This document shows, one piece after another, positions 16,732-25,024 of a stretch of DNA of 64,000 nucleotides; the first letter of the stretch is position 1, and each line of letters opens with the position of its first letter. The notes below the pieces were generated by a model, which was not told where the DNA came from, did no database searches, and saw only the letters and a program-made list of their open reading frames with translations. The DNA comes from Insolitispirillum peregrinum (GTDB lineage Bacteria; Pseudomonadota; Alphaproteobacteria; Rhodospirillales; Rhodospirillaceae), in NCBI RefSeq assembly GCF_042665255.1, contig NZ_JBHTCD010000002.1; one strand, given 5' to 3'. A program made the position numbers and the translations under genes.

Positions 16732-16774
16732 GCATTGTGCGGACGGTGGTAACCGCTTTTCGCAAAAACAATGC
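16732..16774 (-). repeat. Palindromic repeat, module A (diverged)
   Basis: GCATTGTGCGGACGGTGGTAACCGCTTTTCGCAAAAACAATGC is split here as arms GCATTGTGCG and CGCAAAAACAATGC; it is module A in reverse orientation, with changes in one arm. It begins nine bases after the stop codon of the asnB-like gene and lies between that gene and the epimerase. Confidence 0.8.
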
Positions 16775-16782
16775 AGCAGACC

Positions 16783-18717
16783 CTACCACACCGGCTTGTA
16801 CTGCTCGGCCCACTGCTGCCACATCAGAACCGTCCACAGGGCCTGGGTGTGGTTGCGCACGCCGCGAACGTGCTGGTCCCACGCTGACCGAACCGCCCGC
16901 ACATCCAGCGCCCCGCCATCGCGCAACCGCTGTTCGTCCAGCAGGCTTTCCGCCCACTCCCGCAGCGGACCGCGCAGCCAGTCGGCAATCGGGGCGGCAA
17001 AGCCCTGTTTCGGGCGATCAAACAGCGTTTCCGGCAGATGGCGATGCAGCACCTGCCGCAGCAGCCACTTGCCTTGCCCGTGACGGATTTTCTGATCCAT
17101 CGGCAGGCTCCAACTGAATTCCACCACCCGGTGATCGAGCAACGGCACCCGCGCTTCCAGCGCCACCGCCATGCTGGCCCGGTCAACCTTGGTCAGGATG
17201 TCGTCGGCCAGATAGCTCAACTGGTCGATGGCCTGCATCCGGGGAACGCCACTCGGAGCCGACTGCAGCGCCCGTTCGCTGATATCAAAGCCACAATCAC
17301 GGCCATCGGCGGTCGGCGGCACCTGCCACTGGGAGGCTAGCGCCAGATGCACATCATCAAGGCTGCCCGAGCGCAGCAACGAGGCAACCTTGCTGACCCG
17401 ATCGGCCGGAGCAAACGGGCGGTGGCGTACCGGCAAAACCCCGAACGCCGCCGACCACCACGACGGCGGCACCGTATCCAGCCCGGCGGCCAGCGTCCGC
17501 CGCACTCCCAGCGGCCAGCCGCCAAAGCGTTGCCACAGGCGATGGCCGGCCAGATAGCGGGTATAGCCGGCGAACAGCTCGTCTCCACCATCGCCGGACA
17601 GGGCCACCGTCACATGCTGGCGGGTCATTTCCGATACCAGATAGGTCGGAATCTGCGAAGAATCGGCAAACGGCTCGTCGAACATGGTTGCCAGTCGCGG
17701 CACCACATCACGGGCATGGGCATCGGTCACCCGCAGTTCGGTATGGTCGCTACCCAGAGCCCTGGCGACCGCCGCCGCGTGATGGCTTTCGTCAAAATCT
17801 GCGCTCTCGAACCCGATGGAGAAGGTCCGCACCGGCCGGTCACTGGCCTGCTGCATCAGCAGGGCCACCACCGAACTGTCAATGCCACCGGACAAAAAGG
17901 CCCCCAGCGGCACATCGGCCACCATCCGCCGCTGAACCGCATCGCGCAGCAGGGTTTCCAGCCGGTCGATGGCCTCGGCATCCGACAGGCGGGGAGCCTG
18001 TACCCCGGCAGCAATCACATCGCCCAGCGTCCAGTACGCCGCCTCGACCGGTGCCCGGTCACTGCCGGAAAAGGTCACCATGCAGCCCGGCATCACATGC
18101 CGCACGCTGTCATAAATGCTGTCCGACCCTTGCACATAGCCAAAGCGCAGGAAGCGGGCCAGCGCCGCCCGGTTCACCCGTGGCGCCCAGTCATCATGGG
18201 CCATCAGGGCTTTCAGTTCCGAGCCGAACACCACCGTCCGCCCGGCCCGGCCCCAGTACAGCGGCTTGATCCCCAGCCGGTCGCGCACCAGCACCAGTGT
18301 TTTTTCGTGGCGATCCCACAGGGCAAAGGCAAACATGCCGATCAGGCGGTTGACCGTCTGGCGCACCCCCCAGACAGCACAGGCCTCGACGATGGTTTCG
18401 GTATCGGAATGCCCGTGCCATGCCGGTTGATGGCCTTCGGCAGCCAGAGCCGCCCGCAGGTCCGCACTGTTATAGACTTCGCCGTTATAGGTCAGCACAT
18501 AGCGGCCACAGTGCGAGGCCATCGGTTGCGCCCCGGCGGGCGACAGGTCAACGATCGACAGGCGGCGATGCGCCAGCCCCAGACCTTCGGTCGCGTCACA
18601 CCAGATGGCCCCGGCATCCGGTCCCCGGTGCAGCAACTGGTCTCCCATCCGGCGGCTCAGCACCTCGGCCTGCTGGAGGGGGAGAGAGGGACCAAAGAAG
18701 CCCGCAATGCCACACAT
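16783..18717 (-). CDS. asnB: Asparagine synthase-like glutamine amidotransferase
   Basis: The 644-residue protein has an N-terminal class II glutaminase domain starting MCGIAGFFG, with the nucleophile Cys2, plus RRLSIVDLSPAGAQPM and YNGEVYN. The synthase domain carries the ATP-binding SGGIDSS loop near residue 265, SGDGGDELFAGY and DRASMAVALEARVPLLDH. It could make asparagine, but homologues of this length in polysaccharide loci (for example WbpS of Pseudomonas O-antigen clusters) amidate uronic acids. The neighbouring TviB-type dehydrogenase, divergently encoded, and the uronate epimerase support that second reading; this is inference from context. The ATG start gives the required N-terminal cysteine after Met removal. 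Confidence 0.85.
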   Translation of the reverse strand: MCGIAGFFGPSLPLQQAEVLSRRMGDQLLHRGPDAGAIWCDATEGLGLAHRRLSIVDLSPAGAQPMASHCGRYVLTYNGEVYNSADLRAALAAEGHQPAWHGHSDTETIVEACAVWGVRQTVNRLIGMFAFALWDRHEKTLVLVRDRLGIKPLYWGRAGRTVVFGSELKALMAHDDWAPRVNRAALARFLRFGYVQGSDSIYDSVRHVMPGCMVTFSGSDRAPVEAAYWTLGDVIAAGVQAPRLSDAEAIDRLETLLRDAVQRRMVADVPLGAFLSGGIDSSVVALLMQQASDRPVRTFSIGFESADFDESHHAAAVARALGSDHTELRVTDAHARDVVPRLATMFDEPFADSSQIPTYLVSEMTRQHVTVALSGDGGDELFAGYTRYLAGHRLWQRFGGWPLGVRRTLAAGLDTVPPSWWSAAFGVLPVRHRPFAPADRVSKVASLLRSGSLDDVHLALASQWQVPPTADGRDCGFDISERALQSAPSGVPRMQAIDQLSYLADDILTKVDRASMAVALEARVPLLDHRVVEFSWSLPMDQKIRHGQGKWLLRQVLHRHLPETLFDRPKQGFAAPIADWLRGPLREWAESLLDEQRLRDGGALDVRAVRSAWDQHVRGVRNHTQALWTVLMWQQWAEQYKPVW

Positions 18718-18950
18718 CGCCGTCTCGCTTTCGCAACTGCTGCCAAGCCTTTGCTATAGCGGTCGTTGACCCGTCAGGCAACCCGGTGATGCAATCCCGC
18801 CCCATTCCAGCGGTTTTCCACCCTGTTCACCGGTGGTTTTTGACGAACGGTTCTTGTCGCCCTGCACCTGCTCTTGTAAAAACGCACTCCATGTGCCCTT
18901 CCAATCCTTCTGCCTGCGTTTGCGAAGGCATCCCCTGTCAGGACAACACA

Positions 18951-20246
18951 ATGACCGCCCATACCCGCAAGATCTCGGTAATCGGCCTTGGCTATGTGGG
19001 GCTGCCTGTGGCCGTCGCCTTTGGGCGACAGGCGCCAGTGGTCGCCTTTGACATCAACTCCAGGCGTATCGCCGAACTGAAGGCCGGACACGACCGGACC
19101 GGCGAAGTCGATGATCACGAACTGGCGGCGACCTCGCTGATCCTGACCGATTCCCCCGCCGATCTGGCGCAGGCCGATTTCCACATCATCACCGTGCCGA
19201 CCCCGATCGACGACGCCATGCTGCCGGACCTGCGACCGCTGATCAGCGCCTCGCGCACCATCGGCAAAGTGCTGAAAAAGGGCGATATCGTTGTCTATGA
19301 AAGCACCGTCTATCCCGGTGCCACCGAAGAAGACTGTGTGCCGGTGCTGGAAGCCGAAAGCGGCCTGACCTTTGGCCGCGACTTCACCGTTGGCTACAGC
19401 CCCGAACGCATCAATCCGGGCGACCGCGACCACCGCTTCACCACCATCAAAAAGGTGGTGTCCGGCTCGGATGCCGCCACCCTCGACATCGTGGCCGCCG
19501 TCTATGGCAGCGTGGTCGAGGCAGGCATTCACCCTGCCCCGTCGGTGAAGGCCGCCGAAGCCGCCAAGGTGATCGAAAACACCCAGCGCGACCTGAACAT
19601 CGCCCTGATGAACGAGCTGTCGGTGATTTTCCACCGGCTGGACATCGATACCCGCGACGTGCTGGCCGCCGCTGGCACCAAGTGGAACTTCCTGCCGTTT
19701 ACCCCCGGTCTGGTCGGTGGGCACTGCATCGGCGTGGACCCCTATTATCTCACCCACCGCGCCCAGCGGGCAGGCTATCACCCGGAAGTCATCCTTGCCG
19801 GTCGCCGGATCAACGACAACATGGGGGCCTTCATCGCCCGCGAGGTGATCCGCTCGCTGATGACCTCGGCCAGTGGCGACGCCAGCGGGGCCCGCACGGT
19901 GACCGTGCTGGGCTTCACCTTCAAGGAAGACGTCCCCGACCTGCGCAATACCAAGGTGGTCGATGTGGTGCGCGAGCTGGAAAGCTTTGGCGTACAGGTG
20001 CAGATTTATGACCCGGTGGCCGATGCCGCCGAAGCCCATCACGAATACGGCCTGACCCTGACCGCCCGCGCCGACCTGCGCCCCGCCGATGCGGTGGTGC
20101 TGGCCGTGTCCCACGCCGAATTCCGTGCCGCAGGCTGGGATCTGCCAGTAGCCCTGCTGCGCGATGGCCGGGGCATGGTTGCCGACGTCAAGGGCATCCT
20201 CGACCGTTCCGCCGTTCCGGCCAATGTCACCCTGTGGCGCCTGTAA
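18951..20246 (+). CDS. tviB: UDP-N-acetylhexosamine 6-dehydrogenase (TviB/WbpO type)
   Basis: The 431-residue enzyme oxidises C6 of a UDP-N-acetylhexosamine to the uronic acid with two NAD+. Visible are the Rossmann motif VIGLGYVGLPVAVAFG at residues 10-25, the STVYPGATEEDCVPVLE block, the catalytic lysine/asparagine region AAKVIENTQRDLNIALMNE near 205-223 and the active-site cysteine in GGHCIGVDPYYL near 260. The combination of VYPG and GHCIGVDPYYLTHRAQ separates this group (TviB, WbpO) from UDP-glucose dehydrogenase. The ATG follows AGGAC by about eight bases. It is transcribed divergently from asnB, and its stop is 12 bases before rsmB. Confidence 0.87.
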   Translation: MTAHTRKISVIGLGYVGLPVAVAFGRQAPVVAFDINSRRIAELKAGHDRTGEVDDHELAATSLILTDSPADLAQADFHIITVPTPIDDAMLPDLRPLISASRTIGKVLKKGDIVVYESTVYPGATEEDCVPVLEAESGLTFGRDFTVGYSPERINPGDRDHRFTTIKKVVSGSDAATLDIVAAVYGSVVEAGIHPAPSVKAAEAAKVIENTQRDLNIALMNELSVIFHRLDIDTRDVLAAAGTKWNFLPFTPGLVGGHCIGVDPYYLTHRAQRAGYHPEVILAGRRINDNMGAFIAREVIRSLMTSASGDASGARTVTVLGFTFKEDVPDLRNTKVVDVVRELESFGVQVQIYDPVADAAEAHHEYGLTLTARADLRPADAVVLAVSHAEFRAAGWDLPVALLRDGRGMVADVKGILDRSAVPANVTLWRL

Positions 20247-20258
20247 GGCACAAATCCA

Positions 20259-21545
20259 ATGAGCTCTTTGCCCGCCAACCGCCGTGCTGCCCTCACCCTG
20301 TTCACCGCCGTCCTGCGCGACCACAAGCCGCTGGAAGATCAGGCCGAACAGATTTGTCGTTCTCTGGAACCGCGTGACCGGGCCTTTGTCCGCATGGTGG
20401 TGGCCACCACGCTGCGCCGGATCGGCCAGATTGATGGCGTGCTGAACCGCTGCCTTGATCGCCCGATGCCCGCCAAGCTGGCGATGGTGCGCGATGTTTT
20501 GCGTCTGGGGGTCGCGCAGATGGTGTTCCTCGACACCCCGGCCCACGCAGTGGTCGATACCGCCGTCCAACTGGTCAAGGATGGCAAGTTTGCCCCCTAT
20601 GCCGGGCTGACCAATGCCATCCTGCGACGGGTGGCACGCGATGGCAAGGCGATGGCCGAGGCCATTGACGCCTGCCGCCTGAACACGCCGCGCTGGCTGT
20701 GGAACGACTGGGTTGCGTCCTATGGCGAAGACACTGCCCGTGCCATCGGTGAGGCTCATCTGGGCGAAGCGCCGCTCGACATCTCGCTGAAACCGGGCGA
20801 AGACCCCGCCGTTTGGGCCGAGCGTCTGGAGGCGGTTGTGCTGCCGACCGGCTCGCTGCGCCGGGCTGCTGGTGGCGTGGTGCAGGATCTGCCCGGCTTT
20901 GCCGAGGGTGTGTGGTGGATTCAGGATGCCGCCGCCGCCATGCCGGTGCGCTTGCTGGGTGATGTCCAGGGTCTGTCGGTGCTGGACCTGTGCGCCGCTC
21001 CCGGTGGCAAGACCTGCCAGCTTGCCGCCGCCGGGGCCACCGTCACCGCCATCGACCGGTCGGCCCGCCGTCTGCGGCGGGTGAGCGAAAATCTGGGCCG
21101 TCTGGGCCTGAGTGCCACTGTGCAGGACGGCGATGCCATCGTTTGGCGACCAGAGGCCCCGGTGGATGCCATCCTGCTGGATGCCCCCTGCTCGGCCACC
21201 GGCACCATCCGCCGCCATCCCGACGTTGCCCGCCTGAAGAAGCCGCAGGACGTGCTGGACCTCGCCGCCACTCAGGCCGATTTGCTGAAGGCCAGCGCCG
21301 AGATGCTCAAGCCCGGTGGGCTGGTGGTCTATTGCACCTGTTCACTGCAGAAGGCCGAGGGCGAAGACCAGATTGCCGCCGCCCTTGAAACCCTGCCCTT
21401 CGTGCGCGAGCCGATCCGCCCGGAAGAAATCGGCGGGCTGGCCGAGATGATCACCCCGGACGGTGATCTGCGGACCCTGCCCTGTCACATCCCGCAGCTT
21501 GGCGGACTCGACGGGTTCTTTGCCGCCCGTCTGCGGCGCGCATGA
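20259..21545 (+). CDS. rsmB: 16S rRNA (cytosine-967-C5) methyltransferase RsmB/Fmu
   Basis: The 428-residue protein has an N-terminal NusB-like RNA-binding domain (RRAALTLFTAVLRDHKPLE to about residue 135) and a C-terminal Rossmann methyltransferase. The SAM motif LDLCAAPGGKTCQLAA lies near 245. The two catalytic cysteines are in DAPCSATGTIRRHPD near 307 and YCTCSLQKAEGEDQ near 353, the paired-cysteine arrangement of m5C methyltransferases. It methylates C967 of 16S rRNA before subunit assembly. It follows the dehydrogenase gene by 12 bases and is probably co-transcribed with it. The gene ends just before a core C repeat. Confidence 0.93.
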   Translation: MSSLPANRRAALTLFTAVLRDHKPLEDQAEQICRSLEPRDRAFVRMVVATTLRRIGQIDGVLNRCLDRPMPAKLAMVRDVLRLGVAQMVFLDTPAHAVVDTAVQLVKDGKFAPYAGLTNAILRRVARDGKAMAEAIDACRLNTPRWLWNDWVASYGEDTARAIGEAHLGEAPLDISLKPGEDPAVWAERLEAVVLPTGSLRRAAGGVVQDLPGFAEGVWWIQDAAAAMPVRLLGDVQGLSVLDLCAAPGGKTCQLAAAGATVTAIDRSARRLRRVSENLGRLGLSATVQDGDAIVWRPEAPVDAILLDAPCSATGTIRRHPDVARLKKPQDVLDLAATQADLLKASAEMLKPGGLVVYCTCSLQKAEGEDQIAAALETLPFVREPIRPEEIGGLAEMITPDGDLRTLPCHIPQLGGLDGFFAARLRRA

Positions 21546-21557
21546 GGGCAAAGGGGC

Positions 21558-21755
21558 GGCGCGACAGTTGGGGGAGAATGGCGGACTGCCGTCCGCACCT
21601 GCCCGGGGAATGATGCCCTCAAGCCCCCATTTTTCTTTGAACATCAAATCAATGGGGTCCGGGGCCTTAAGGCCCCGGCGAGGTGTGGAGCAGCGCTCCA
21701 CGTCCTTGTTTGTTTCTGCGCAAAACCGGTTGCCACTTTTGCGCTCACGGCTCTA
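21558..21755 (+). repeat. Composite palindromic repeat, core C then A'
   Basis: Core C starts with GCGCGACAGTTGG and ends near GTCCTTGTTTG. It includes hairpins GGGGCCTTAAGGCCCC and GGAGCAGCGCTCC. Module A' (CTGCGCAAAACC to TTTTGCGCTCACGGCTCTA) follows. On the minus strand the A' end supplies the TAG stop of the NarL-type regulator at 21755-21753. It sits between convergent genes and may terminate both. Confidence 0.85.
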
Positions 21756-22445
21756 GCCGTTCAGGTTCGCCAGCCCCAAACGGGACGCAGCCACCACCGC
21801 CCCGGTACGGTTGGAAACGTTCAGGGCCTTGAGAATCGCCGTAACGTGCAATTTGACCGTCCCTTCGGACAGATCAAGGATGCGGGCGATTTCCTTGTTC
21901 GACTTTCCCTGTCCCAGCAAGGCCAGCACTTCGCGCTGACGGGGTGTCAGCGGTGACACATCGCCATGCTCCGCCAACGGAACACCGTGGTGCGACAGAC
22001 CAGCCAGAGCCGCCGTCGGGTCCTGCGCATGGGCGCTCATCGGGCTTGGCTCATCAATCAGCGTCGGCGGCAAATAAACGCCACCCGACAGCACCAGCCG
22101 CAACGCCGACAGCATCACCCGCGAGCTGGACGTTTTCGGGATGAACCCGGCAGCCCCCAAACGGACCGCTTCCAGCACCAACCGACGATCTTCAGATGCC
22201 GACAGGATCACCACCGGCAAGGACGGTGCCCGTTCCTTCAAGCTCCGCAGCACATCGGTCCAGATACGACCCGGCATCACCAGATCAAGCAGCAGCACAT
22301 CCACGACGGGACCGTTGTCAATCCGGCTTAGAATTTCCTCATAGCACGAGGCTTCGACCACCTCGACGTCTGGCCCCAGCTCGTTCAAAACCAGCCGCAG
22401 GCCATCGCGAAACAGTTCATGATCGTCAGCAATCAGGACGCGCAC
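21753..22445 (-). CDS. NarL/FixJ-family response regulator
   Basis: The 230-residue protein starts at a GTG (22445) with AGGAG five bases upstream; an ATG at 22496 would add 17 residues of little similarity. The receiver domain has the acidic pair in VLIADDHELFRDGLR, the phosphoacceptor aspartate in VLLLDLVMPG (about residue 54), and the threonine/serine and lysine positions in ILSASED and GFIPKTSS. A LuxR-type helix-turn-helix is at the C-terminus: LTPRQREVLALLGQGKSNKE, then EGTVKLHVTAILKALNV. No sensor kinase is adjacent, so its partner and targets are unknown. The stop codon is formed by a repeat boundary. Confidence 0.88.
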   Translation of the reverse strand: MRVLIADDHELFRDGLRLVLNELGPDVEVVEASCYEEILSRIDNGPVVDVLLLDLVMPGRIWTDVLRSLKERAPSLPVVILSASEDRRLVLEAVRLGAAGFIPKTSSSRVMLSALRLVLSGGVYLPPTLIDEPSPMSAHAQDPTAALAGLSHHGVPLAEHGDVSPLTPRQREVLALLGQGKSNKEIARILDLSEGTVKLHVTAILKALNVSNRTGAVVAASRLGLANLNG

Positions 22446-22627
22446 GGTCTCTCCTGTCAGAACCAGATCATCGTGCAGGACACCAATCCCGGACATGATG
22501 GTCTCTCTGTTTCACAATCACATCGTTGATGAGCAAAACCAATGCCCATTTTTAGACGAACGAGTGTTTCCACACTCTCGTTATATACACCTCTGCAGTC
22601 CGCAGCGACAGAAAAGCGTTCATGAGA

Positions 22628-22915
22628 GCATTGTGCGAAAAGTGGGAACCGGTTTTCGCAACAACAATGCGGCAATACAAAAGACTAGACCAGCGTACCT
22701 GCGCCAGATCACAGTACACGACAGTTGGTGGAAAAGAATGGGCCATCACCCAGACCCATTCGGGGCCTGAGGCCCCGAACCCCCATTTTTCCTTTTATAA
22801 TAAAAGGAATGGAGCCTGGGGCCTTACGGCCCCAGCGAGGTGTGGAGCAGCGCCCCACGTCCTTGTTCCCAAACTGTCGTGTACTGTGGCGTCAGATTTA
22901 ACGCACACTGGTCTA
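22628..22915 (+). repeat. Complete composite repeat, A-linker-B/C/B
   Basis: This is the most complete copy. Module A is in reverse orientation (22628-22670), followed by the linker GGCAATACAAAAGACT and the large unit 22686-22915. That unit opens TAGACCAGCGTACCTGCG and closes GTTAAAT-related ACGCACACTGGTCTA (as AGATTTAACGCACACTGG). Nested arms CACAGTACACGACAGTT and AACTGTCGTGTACTGTG pair perfectly over 17 bp. Inside are hairpins GGGGCCTGAGGCCCC, CCTTTTATAATAAAAGG and CTGGGGCC/GGCCCCAG. TA dinucleotides flank both outer ends. Confidence 0.92.
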
Positions 22916-23013
22916 ATTAATAAAGATATATCTTAAGTGCGGTTCAGCAACCACAAAGACTGCCTATTTATTGGAATAAATAAGGATATGCCGTTGTCCT
23001 TATTATATACCCC

Positions 23014-23056
23014 CAAAAACGAAGACCACCCACGCCATGGTCGCGTGGGTGGTCCC
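23014..23056 (-). terminator. Rho-independent terminator of the cco operon
   Basis: On the minus strand, ACCACCCACGC pairs perfectly with GCGTGGGTGGT around a seven-base loop and is followed by a TTCGTTTTTGG tract. It lies about 150 bases past the ccoP stop codon. The rest of 22916-23200 contains no gene and is AT-rich near 22916-23015. Confidence 0.75.
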
Positions 23057-23202
23057 CGGAAAGCCTGTCTGATGGGGGCAGGCGCCTGATACGCTCAGGC
23101 AAACGGAATATCCGTTAAACCATCATGCGCCAATCCTGACCCGTGATGGCCCAACCTTACTCTGGTACAGCAGGCCGAAACCTGCCGCACCAGATGGTCC
23201 AT

Positions 23203-24090
23203 TTACTGACCGCCGCCCAACGAGTGGACAAAGATGGTGACCATCTTGATGTCCTCGTCCTTCAGACGACCAGCCCACGCCGGCATGACACCGTGCTTCG
23301 GCTTGCTCACCTGAGCCGCGATCATGTCGACGGTCATTTCACCGCCCGGACCGGCATACAGCCACACATTGTTGCCCAGAGCCGGCGCACCCATCATCGG
23401 GTTGCCGTCAGAGACCGGATTGGCCCCATCCGAGCTATGGCAGGCAGCGCAGTTATCCAGATAGAGCTGCTTGCCCGGCATGTCGCTGGCCTTGCCCTGC
23501 GACATGGCCTTGACGTACTCGGCCACCTGGGTGACTTCTTCCGGCTTCAGCATGTCGCCAAAGGCCGGCATTTCCGAGACGCGGGTATCCGCCGACTTTT
23601 CAGACCGGATACCGTGCAGGACGGTGGTCTGAATGTCTGCCAGAGAACCGCCCCACAGCCATTCGTCGTCGGCCAGGGTCGGGAAGCCAACCGCACCAGC
23701 GCCACCGGACTGGTGACACGGAGCGCAGTTTTCCTTGAACAGCAGAGCGCCACCAGCCATCGCGTACTGACGCAGGCTGGAGTCGGCGGCGATTTCGTCC
23801 ACCGACTTGGCAGCAATGGCCTGCAGCTGGGTGGCGTGCGAAGCCTTGGCGACTTCGACGTCCTTTTCCAGCCCCAGACGGGAGTTGTAGCCCAGCATCC
23901 CGGGGGTAAAGCCGTTGCCCAGCGGGAAGGCCGGCATGGCCACCCAGTAAGCAATCGCCCACAGGATACAGATGTAGAACACATACACCCACCAACGCGG
24001 GAGCGGTGTGTTCAGTTCCTTAATACCGTCCCACTCATGGCCGGTCGTAGACTGGCCGGAAATGGCGTCCTTTTCAGGGATTCCCGCCAT
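23203..24090 (-). CDS. ccoP: cbb3-type cytochrome c oxidase subunit III (CcoP)
   Basis: The 295-residue membrane-anchored dihaem cytochrome c shuttles electrons into the cbb3 oxidase. An N-terminal cytosolic segment (EWDGIKELNTPLPRWW) leads into one membrane helix at about 33-55, with the large domain in the periplasm. Two c-type haem sites are visible: CAPCH at residues 122-126 and CAACH at 214-218, with likely distal methionine ligands in SEMPAF and HGVMPAW. Its start overlaps the 3' end of ccoQ by 17 bases, which indicates translational coupling. It is the last gene of the ccoNOQP operon. Confidence 0.95.
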   Translation of the reverse strand: MAGIPEKDAISGQSTTGHEWDGIKELNTPLPRWWVYVFYICILWAIAYWVAMPAFPLGNGFTPGMLGYNSRLGLEKDVEVAKASHATQLQAIAAKSVDEIAADSSLRQYAMAGGALLFKENCAPCHQSGGAGAVGFPTLADDEWLWGGSLADIQTTVLHGIRSEKSADTRVSEMPAFGDMLKPEEVTQVAEYVKAMSQGKASDMPGKQLYLDNCAACHSSDGANPVSDGNPMMGAPALGNNVWLYAGPGGEMTVDMIAAQVSKPKHGVMPAWAGRLKDEDIKMVTIFVHSLGGGQ

Positions 24091-24262
24091 CGGTTCGCTC
24101 CTCGTGTTTGTCGTCGTCCCTCAGGGGGATCATTGCGTCATTGTCGAACCGGCCCCTGTTTTTCGGCCAGTACGCCCACACAATGATCCCGAGGAAGCAG
24201 ATCATCAGCCACAGACCCCAGAACTGACGGAGGAAGTCCGAGAGTTCCCTGATCATCTCCAT
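24074..24262 (-). CDS. ccoQ: cbb3-type cytochrome oxidase subunit CcoQ
   Basis: A 62-residue protein with one membrane helix (FWGLWLMICFLGIIVWAYW, about residues 14-32) followed by a charged tail (PKNRGRFDNDAMIPLRDD), the usual CcoQ/FixQ layout. It stabilises the assembled oxidase and is not catalytic. Three near start codons exist (GTG 24265, ATG 24262, ATG 24256); the ATG at 24262 was chosen because AGAGG lies about five bases upstream. It sits between ccoO and ccoP as expected. Confidence 0.88.
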   Translation of the reverse strand: MEMIRELSDFLRQFWGLWLMICFLGIIVWAYWPKNRGRFDNDAMIPLRDDDKHEERTDGGNP

Positions 24263-24271
24263 CACAACCTC

Positions 24272-25006
24272 TTAGCGGAAGTTACGGGCAGACTTGGGAT
24301 CGAATTCGGTGAAGTCCACCATGGTGCCCAGAACCTGCAGGTAAGCCACCAGAGCGTCCATTTCGGTGATCTTTTCCGGATGTCCGTCAAAGTCACCAAC
24401 CACGGCCTTCGGGTAACGCGCCAGCAGGGCAGTATGGTCAGCAGCCGGGTCAGCCTGGTTTTTCAGGTCATCGGCGGCAGCAGCCTGCGCTTCCGGGGTA
24501 TAGGGGACGCCGACCACCGACAAAGTCTTAATGCGGGGGCCGATATCAGCGAAACTCAGTTCCCGCATCAGGTGCGGATAGCCGGGCATGATCGACTCGC
24601 GCACAACGTCGCGCGGGTTGATCAGGTGGCGGCGGTGCCAGTCGTTGGAGTACTTGCCACCAACACGGGCCAGGTCCGGACCGGTGCGCTTGGAAGCCCA
24701 CTGGAACGGGTGGTCGTACTGGGACTCAGCCGCCAGGCTGTAGTGACCATAGCGCTCGACTTCGTCACGGAACGGACGGATCATCTGCGAGTGACAGTTG
24801 TAGCAACCTTCACGCACATAGATGTCACGGCCCATCTGCTCGAGCGGGGTATAGGGACGAACGCCCTGAACCTTTTCGATGGTGCTTTCGATCGAGAACA
24901 GGGGAACCACTTCGACCAGGCCACCGATGATCACGGTGACGAAGATGCCGAGAACGAGAAAGAGAACGTTAGTCTCCATCTTCTCGTGGTTTTTGACGAG
25001 ACTCAT
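24272..25006 (-). CDS. ccoO: cbb3-type cytochrome c oxidase subunit II (CcoO)
   Basis: The 244-residue monohaem cytochrome c subunit has an N-terminal membrane anchor (NVLFLVLGIFVTVIIGGLVE, residues 13-32) and a periplasmic domain. The haem motif CYNCH is at residues 68-72, followed by SQMIRPFRDEVERYG, which is diagnostic of CcoO/FixO. A candidate distal methionine lies in SIMPGYPHLM. It passes electrons from CcoP to CcoN. Eighteen bases separate it from ccoN, and it is followed closely by ccoQ. Confidence 0.95.
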   Translation of the reverse strand: MSLVKNHEKMETNVLFLVLGIFVTVIIGGLVEVVPLFSIESTIEKVQGVRPYTPLEQMGRDIYVREGCYNCHSQMIRPFRDEVERYGHYSLAAESQYDHPFQWASKRTGPDLARVGGKYSNDWHRRHLINPRDVVRESIMPGYPHLMRELSFADIGPRIKTLSVVGVPYTPEAQAAAADDLKNQADPAADHTALLARYPKAVVGDFDGHPEKITEMDALVAYLQVLGTMVDFTEFDPKSARNFR

Positions 25007-25024
25007 TGTCTGCTACTCCCCCTC

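Noticed and set aside
18774..21218. 814-codon open frame antisense to the dehydrogenase and rsmB genes
   Set aside because: High-GC shadow frame; the two genes on the other strand have clear catalytic motifs and ribosome binding sites.
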